Positions 58,011-64,000 of a DNA stretch of 64,000 nucleotides are shown piece after piece. This DNA is from Eleusine coracana subsp. coracana (Eukaryota; Streptophyta; Magnoliopsida; Poales; Poaceae), in contig CM064433.1 of NCBI GenBank assembly GCA_032690845.1, positions 36,888,658 through 36,952,657 on the forward strand, written 5' to 3'. The notes below the pieces were generated by a model. It saw nothing but the letters and a program-made list of their open reading frames with translations. It searched no databases and was not told where the DNA came from. The position numbers and the translations under genes are program-made. Every line of letters starts with the position of its first letter. Position 1 is the stretch's first letter.

Positions 58011-59572
58011 TTCCTTTTCACAAATTTTGCTGCTGGACACCACGACTTTGTGGTTTTGGCTTTTGGACACGGCAAAAGTCAATCTTTGGAGGCAGATATC
58101 GTCAAATCATGAAAATTTGTTGTGGTGCGCTTTCGAAATATCAAGTGATTTTTTTTAATATTTTTATCTCCTTATTCAAAATACATTGCAATTTCAAACT
58201 TTGTACGGTGATACAATGCTATGTTCACTATCCATGTGTATTTTTTATAGATCTTTTTCTTAATATTTAAATATCTTTTCATTGTGAAAAATATTTGTTT
58301 TGTAAATCAGACTATGTGAATAATCGATGAAGGTGTATTAAAAATATGCATGAATAACCCACATAGCATTATTGTATCACTGTACAAAGTTTTAGATTGT
58401 AATGTATCTTGAGCAGGGAGATAAAAAAAAATAGAAAAAATCCCTTGATATAGCAAAAATGTGCCACAACAAATTTTCATGATTTGACAATGTCTTCCTC
58501 CAAAGATCGACTTTTACAATGCCCAGGAGCCAAAGTCACAAAGTCACAGTGTCCACGAGCAAAATTTGTCTTTTCTTTTTCAGTTGTGTCAGAATTTATT
58601 CCCGACAAGGTTTGTTGAAATATCTTGCCCACTTGAACATATAGTTCGAAATAATAATGGAGAAAAGGGAAACTTAGAATTCACTTACGGTGATAAAAAT
58701 GGAAATGAAATGTTAGATTAAAACCTGTCAACTTGACAAGTGTGAAAGTATGAAACAGCAAAATTTCCAATAAGAAAGTAATGATCAAGTAAAAGTGTAG
58801 CTTTGAAGATAAACACACTTGGACTCTGAACCTATACTTAAGGAAACCATGTAACTGAAATTGACAACCAACAAGAACGAGACTGAAGCTGTCTAAAGAC
58901 TCGCAAAGGCAAAGTTATCCACATCAAGGGCTTAACGTGAAATCATTGCATAATTAGCCATCAATGCAAGTAGAAAAAATCAGTCTGAGCATGAGATGCA
59001 TTATGTGGAGCTCAAGGTCCGTTCTGACTGAATCAATTCGGCAATTCCAAGCATCTTCCATGATTCACATGTGACGATCGACTTCCGCACACTCAGAAAG
59101 CAGAAGGGAACAGGAACGCCACACCTTTCCTACTGAATCCACTTACCTTTCGTGCTTCATACAACTTCTCCAATCTGAGAAAACAGGAACAACTGCATGT
59201 AAAGCCACTACCTTTCCTACTGAATCCACTAACTTTCCATGGTTTCAGAAACATCTCTACACAAAAACCACATACACACACGCGCGTGCGCGCACACACA
59301 CACATTCTGCTTCCTCCTGAAGTCATGAACTCATGATTAGGTTGCAGTTTCATACAAACTACAAAGGAGACCATATCAGAAACACCTCAATCACAAGCAC
59401 ATCATTCATCTGCCACCAATTTAGCATCAGCCATTGATCCACTTGAGGGGACTACGTCAGCCAGGCTAGGTGGCGTCATTAATCAATATATTGTGTCTTG
59501 TGTTTACGATTTGGTGGTACAATCCATTTAGCGAATCATTGCATAATCCTTTTGATTGTATCTTGCACATTA
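58011..59572. other. AT-rich intergenic stretch
   Basis: No recognised gene. Phrases in 58030-58390 recur in inverse order at about 58370-58560 (for example TCGTCAAATCATGAAAATTTG and CAAATTTTCATGATTTGACAA), suggesting an inverted repeat of a transposon. Around 59100-59250 the phrase CACCTTTCCTACTGAATCCACT is repeated. A CA/CG microsatellite lies at 59272-59304. Confidence 0.5.
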
Positions 59573-59833
59573 CGCCAAAGGATTCCGGGTGGAGTGGCTA
59601 TCAGCGCCCAGCTAGCTGCTAGCCGACCCGGGTTCGAGCAGCACCTCCTGCAGTACTGTAGCGTGGTACTTTAACATATTTGTTGTTGCAGTCGTGGTAG
59701 CTCCCTTGTGACTTAAAAAACCCTCATGGAGGGTTTTCTCGGCCGCGGTTTCGGAGAGAATTATCTTCCTCTTAATGTGAAATGCGGGGCACTTAGGCCC
59801 CCCCCCCCCCTCCCACGATTGAGTTTTTTTTTT
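59573..59833 (+). mobile_element. tRNA-derived SINE (about 261 bp) with 13-bp target duplications
   Basis: Internal GAGTGGCTATCAGCGCC and GGGTTCGAGC are A-box- and B-box-like. The 3' part CCTCTTAATGTGAAATGC, a C-rich run, GATTGAG and a poly(T) tail are common in grass SINEs. ATCTTGCACATTA (59560-59572) and ATCTTGTACATTA (59834-59846) flank it, a target duplication with one mismatch. Non-coding. Confidence 0.75.
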
Positions 59834-59846
59834 ATCTTGTACATTA

Positions 59847-60388
59847 GCTTCCTATGACTGTCCCATTGCATGCGTATAGTTGGTCCTCTTAGCAAAATGG
59901 GTTCATGATGTGGACAGGTTTGCAAGTAGTTGATATAAATATGTCCTCTTAATTTGGGTTGTAGGGACGTGCATGTGTATACCGGGAGATGGATGATGAG
60001 CGTTGCTAGTTGACTCTGTAGGTTTGTTGGCTAGTTAGCTACGATTCTATATATCTTCAAAGTTTTATTGCGCATCAAATGGTACCGCTGGACGCACATG
60101 GGGCGAAGTGCCCTCAATTAAAGTGCATTTTGTATACTCCATCCAACTCTTTTATAAGTGGAGTTCAGAAAAGGGAGCATGACAAAAATTGTACTGTCAT
60201 CCTTATCATTATGATACAACAACAAAGCGACATTCTGAATGTAGAAACTCATGAATGCAATATAGCCAACAATTTTGCATAATGTAGAACATTTAAATGT
60301 AATGGTTACAATGGATGAAATGCTTATTCCTCACACAAGACAAGTGACGTTTGGTGTATAAAACACACAAAGGAAACATGTACAGCGA
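59847..60388. other. 3' flank of the sulfotransferase gene
   Basis: AT-rich sequence holding the probable 3' UTR of the minus-strand gene (60300-60388). A TACTCCATCCAACTCTTTTATAAGT phrase at about 60136 recalls a decayed Stowaway MITE end, but the other end is not clear. Confidence 0.35.
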
Positions 60389-61381
60389 TCAAAACGTAAG
60401 GCCAGATCCTTGAAGTTTCTCTTTCATAATGTGGTCCAACCTACTCCCCATCTCTTTACTCATGTGGTTCACCCAATCCCCTACCTTTCCACTCCTAAAG
60501 TATGCCGATTTCTCATAGACCATATCGCCATTTTGATTTCGGCTCAGTTCTCCTGTTTGGTTAACCTGCAGACCACTAAGCATCTTGAAGCTGCAAAGCT
60601 TTACAACCTCCTCGGGAACCCCACCATCTTGTTCTTCACTGCTGAATGGGACACCAAGGAATGTTGCAATCCTCTTGACATATTTCAATGGATCTGACAT
60701 CACCTCCTCGTACTTCAAGAAGAGAACCATATTGGGCCTTGCAATGCTCTCTTCCCAGAACTCAAGGCAGTGATTCCAAAAAGGTCCATAGAGCCATGAA
60801 CCCTCACAAAACAAGTTAAATGCTTTGTCCAAGTCGATTTCATGTCCAAAAACCCTTTGATTGAAGTGCCACGATGATACAAATGCGTCCTTGGGATCTC
60901 GACAAATATAAATGATTCGACATCCTTGACTACCAATGGACTCAGGGAGAAGTGAAATGGGCATATGTGTGGCAAGTAGCCTTGGAGAGGAGAGTGTCTC
61001 AACGCTGGTTGTATTTGTGTTCAAAGGAAATTCGAGAAAAGGCACAAGCTGCTGTGGGTGATGGGTGAGAAGGGGGTGGTTACCGATGTTGTAGCGGAAA
61101 CGGTTTTTGATAGTGAAGGCAAGGGCCATAAGCCAGGTGGTACCGCACTTTGGGTTCGAAGCAAGGATTGCATCATCAGGATGAGCTTGAAACCTGTCTT
61201 GCAGAAGCATTATTGTTGACTTCAAAAAGTGCGAATAAAACCAGTAGTTCCGGTAGAGGACTAGATCTTGTGATAGAAACTCTCTCCTTGGAAGTTTGGA
61301 TAGAACATCTGATGAGTGGCTATCATATGAAAGAGCTACTTCAGATGGGCTCTTTGAGTCACTTCCGTTGGCTTGTTCCAT
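60389..61381 (-). CDS. Cytosolic sulfotransferase (330 aa), single exon, intact
   Basis: The family transfers a sulfonate from PAPS to hydroxyls of small acceptors such as flavonoids, brassinosteroids, salicylate or jasmonate derivatives; the acceptor here is unknown. ATG at 61379-61381 gives MEQANGSDSKSPSEV, the usual length for plant SOT proteins. Visible motifs: the 5'-phosphosulfate loop NPKCGTTW (76-83, with the catalytic Lys), catalytic His in ATHMP (139), the 3'-phosphate segment RDPKDAFVSSWHF (161-173) and the C-terminal FRSGKVGDW (295-303). In the last, the usual RKG reads RSG. An open frame continues upstream for 14 codons without an ATG, so this start is preferred. The N-terminus lacks a signal peptide, consistent with a cytosolic enzyme. 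Confidence 0.94.
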   Translation of the reverse strand: MEQANGSDSKSPSEVALSYDSHSSDVLSKLPRREFLSQDLVLYRNYWFYSHFLKSTIMLLQDRFQAHPDDAILASNPKCGTTWLMALAFTIKNRFRYNIGNHPLLTHHPQQLVPFLEFPLNTNTTSVETLSSPRLLATHMPISLLPESIGSQGCRIIYICRDPKDAFVSSWHFNQRVFGHEIDLDKAFNLFCEGSWLYGPFWNHCLEFWEESIARPNMVLFLKYEEVMSDPLKYVKRIATFLGVPFSSEEQDGGVPEEVVKLCSFKMLSGLQVNQTGELSRNQNGDMVYEKSAYFRSGKVGDWVNHMSKEMGSRLDHIMKEKLQGSGLTF

Positions 61382-61491
61382 GGCCTGAATAGTTTGAACC
61401 TTGGGTATAGTTGATCGGTTCAAGAGAATGAGAGATGAATGGGAAAATGGTTGAGATTTATGCGCGGGTGGAACTGCTCCATCTGGACGAG

Positions 61492-61499
61492 AATAAATA
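61492..61499 (-). promoter_or_regulatory. Candidate TATA box of the sulfotransferase gene
   Basis: On the minus strand TATTTATT (in ACTATTTATTCTCG) lies about 110 bases upstream of the ATG. An alternative is CATAAATC at about 61455-61462. Confidence 0.33.
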
Positions 61500-61500
61500 G

Positions 61501-63405
61501 TCCAAGATTCTCACAGATTAGCATGCGAATTAATTAAGTCAATGGAGTTGTTGTGAAAAACATATATAATAGGTCAAGGCAGAGGCCCTTCAGAGCGTCC
61601 AGAATGGTTTCTCCCACGATTTCTACCGTCAGACCAAAAGATGACAGTTTTCTGTGAGCAATCGCTTCACACTGCCCAAAATACGAGTGTAGAGCCTGTT
61701 TTTCTATGCCCGTGGTGTTGAAAAAGAAAGAGAGAACAATGCGGGCCCCACTGTATGTTTGCATCCGTTCCCAACAAATAGAAATCAAATCAGAAAACTG
61801 ACTGAAATTGACAAAAGGAACAGTCGAATTTGCGTGACAAAGGCACCACGTCTGGCAGTTGCCATGTAACTGATATGAAAATACAACTAACATGAAGTTA
61901 TTTTTTTCGGAGAACGTATGGTTCATTAAGGAGAACTGGAGAAGACAGTTCCAAAACAATACAAGAGACCCAAAGGCCAAACAACAAGAAAAAAGACAAC
62001 GGATTAATAGCACTAAGCGACCTAAGTCGACTACAACGAAAAACCTCCATAATGCGTCTTGATGCAAAGACTCTATAACCTCCAGACCTCATGACCCGGG
62101 CGACCATAATGAGACGAGGCTCCACAAGTCTTGAGCCTCATGACCCCCCGGGATGCACAACCAAGACATCCGTGTGCGACCGAAGAAGATGAGGTAGTGA
62201 AGCAACAAAGAAGTACTCACAAAGTGAGATTACAAAGATTAACGAGGAGTGACCCTGACGGAACAACACACATGGTACACAAAGCATACCATTGTGAGCA
62301 CATCCAATGACCAACCAGCTTTGGGTATACTCCATCGTGTGGGCACAACACACCAAAAACGACCTGAAGCCCCACCTACCAGAAGAAAGCAGGACTAAAC
62401 GACCATCGACCGACATGAGACGTGCCATAATGAGGGAGAGCACATTAAGCACACAAAAACCAACTCGACTGGCCAACCAACAAAGCGAGGACACAAATGC
62501 TGCCGAACAAGGAAGCACAACACCATGACATAAAGACTTTGAGCACCACCAGTCATGTCTGCGGCCACACAACCAATTTTGGAGGCCTTCAAGGGGAAGC
62601 ACGACATTGAAACGCCGTCGCCGCCCTTCCAACGAATCAGAATTGCATTTACGCCCAAAGGACCTTTAAGGGAAGTCAAGAGGGGCCTCTCAACCTATGC
62701 ACGCCATCTTTAGGTGCTGAAGACCGCACCTCCACCGTTGAAGCCGCACGTCGAGCTACCACGCCCTCCACCATGGAGGTCGGAACCGACATATCTTCAC
62801 CAGGGTGGCCTCAACCGTCGACTTATGATGCTCACTGCACCCCCATGATGGAGGTTGCCACAGCTGTCGTGCAAAGGGCCCAACATTTCATCAAAGAAGA
62901 CGCGCATGAGCACCGGCCCGCAAGGGTTGCCACCGCATGCCTTGTGCCACTCCTCCACCGTAAACACCACTAGACCTATCATCGAGCGACCTAAAATGAT
63001 TGTCATGGTGCCCATCCATCACCGGAAGCCGATGAGGATGCCGCCCACACCATGGAATTTGCCAGGCTCCCAACGGCAGGGGAGGAGTGCCACGGGGAAG
63101 GAACTTGATGTCGTCGTCGTCCTAGCACCCGCACGAGCTGGCTGCGAGGCACTAAGGCAACAACATGGCGAGGGAGAGGAAGGGGGCAGTGGCGGTGAAC
63201 GGCTAGGGCTCCACCCGAGTCACCGAGAGGGCGAGGCGGGGAGACACATGGCCTCCATGCGCGTAGACCTCAGAAGGCCCACCTCCTCGAGAGATGTCAG
63301 ATCCGGAGAAGGAGGGGCCAAAAGCACCGTCCACACTGCCACCGGCGAGCGGAGGGCGTAGCCAAGGCACGGCCAGCTGCGGTGGCGGCTGAGCAAAGAG
63401 GCTCG

Positions 63406-63408
<3 letters not shown>
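61501..63408. other. Intergenic and repeat-like stretch
   Basis: From about 61900 the sequence changes to C/A-rich text with many open frames on both strands. None shows a domain. It looks like a non-coding transposon family common in grasses (GGAGAACTGGAGAAGACAGT at 61930; GAACGGCTAGGGCTCCACCC at 63197), but I cannot name it. Confidence 0.35.

Positions 63409-63452
<44 letters not shown>
63409..63452. repeat. (GA)n microsatellite
   Basis: About 22 uninterrupted GA units. The long Leu/Ser frames across it on the minus strand are artefacts of the repeat. Confidence 0.92.
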
Positions 63453-63454
<2 letters not shown>

Positions 63455-64000
63455 AGGCCTCCCCCTATTCCCAACCCCAATAGATCCGGGCAGGGGAGAG
63501 CCATATCTGCTGGAGGGATGGCCATACACGCGAGCTACCGTACAAGTCCCGTGACCCTGGCGACTCGCTCCAACGATGGCGGCTAGGGCACGCCCGAGCC
63601 CTACCACGACTTGGCGATGCCGCTATGAAGGGGGAGGGAGAAGGAGAGAGGCGAGCGACCGCAGGAATCCCATGACCTAGGCGGCTTGCTCTGGCGATGG
63701 GGGCCAAGCTCGCCAGCCCCGCCATGACCTAGTGGTCATCCCAACCACCTGCATGCAAGTTTGGCTATCACAGAAGAAAAAAATTGAACCTAATATTTCC
63801 AACTCAAAACAAATCGAAATCGGTTTGAAGGGAAAATTTAGTCTCACAAGCCCTTTAGTGCGGCTCCATCAAACTATGACAAAATGAAGAAGGAGCGAAG
63901 AATTTTATTCCATGATAACAACATCATCTTTGACTTGATGTCATCATCTAGAAACCTAATCCTCCATGTCGTCAAAATAAAAAAGTTGTTGACGTCATCA
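63453..64000. other. Repeat-like stretch to window end
   Basis: Continues the C-rich repeat-like sequence to about 63760, then AT-rich DNA. No supported gene. Confidence 0.35.

Noticed and set aside
61382..61423. Upstream extension of the sulfotransferase by 14 residues
   Set aside because: The longer frame begins with TTG. The first ATG at 61379-61381 gives the normal family length.
63203..63607. Long minus-strand frame with repeated LSLSLS
   Set aside because: Created by the (GA)n microsatellite; no protein domain.
1..64000. CRISPR arrays, phage or bacterial defence systems, operons
   Set aside because: No regularly spaced repeats, no prokaryotic gene clusters or ribosome-binding sites. 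Introns, LTR elements and CACTA transposons show plant nuclear DNA.

Overview
This window is nuclear DNA of a grass, most likely a panicoid (sorghum, sugarcane, Miscanthus or maize group). The basis is intron-containing plant genes with GC-rich exons in an AT-rich background, Ty1/copia elements with tRNA-iMet primer sites, LINE remnants, and many CACTA (En/Spm) elements with the subterminal motif TTTGCCGAGTGT or TTTGCCGTGTGCC that is abundant in panicoid genomes. I see no bacterial operon, CRISPR array, phage or organellar gene. Only a handful of host genes are visible. Most of the window is nested, decayed transposon.

Layout. 1-5.3 kb: a tandem pair of small secreted six-cysteine proteins of the TPD1 (TAPETUM DETERMINANT 1) type. 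The first is intact; its ATG is cut by the window edge after the A. The second has its only ATG one base out of frame. 5.4-19.3 kb: scattered LINE pieces (ORF1-like, endonuclease, zinc-binding C-terminus) broken by a CACTA fragment, a minus-strand copia element (7465-12152) and a complete small CACTA element (15379-16442). 21.6-28.0 kb: a complete but dead copia element with an AAAAC target-site duplication, inserted in one copy of a short tandem duplication that now lies upstream of the next gene. 28.7-30.3 kb: an intact single-exon DUF247 gene. 31.4-32.9 kb: a CACTA-like unit.

33.4-43.3 kb: a large LTR element (TSD GTTCT) of SIRE/Maximus-like copia type. It has gag but no protease, integrase, reverse transcriptase or RNase H. 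Instead it carries a second long reading frame (38640-40994) with an acidic tract and a domain resembling the 'putative plant transposon protein' domain. That frame has no visible indel but 13 internal stops, all explicable as C-to-T changes and mostly CAG to TAG.

43.3-64 kb: further CACTA elements (44534-44880, 48469-49619, 53785-53912, 55391-56837); an unrecognised secreted-protein gene broken by a solo LTR containing 5S rRNA-like sequence (Cassandra type), which itself holds a second copy inserted in inverse orientation; a short-chain dehydrogenase/reductase (SDR) gene truncated exactly at a CACTA terminus; an F-box-like gene with two compensating frameshifts; a relic of a second SDR copy; a SINE with target-site duplications; and an intact cytosolic sulfotransferase gene (60389-61381, minus).

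The genes do not form a pathway. The window is an ordinary gene-poor grass region. The observations most worth checking are the pol-less element with its extra ORF and stop-codon spectrum, the nested inverted 5S-bearing LTRs inside a gene, the tRNA-like segments shared by two CACTA elements, and the start-codon loss in the second TPD1-like gene.
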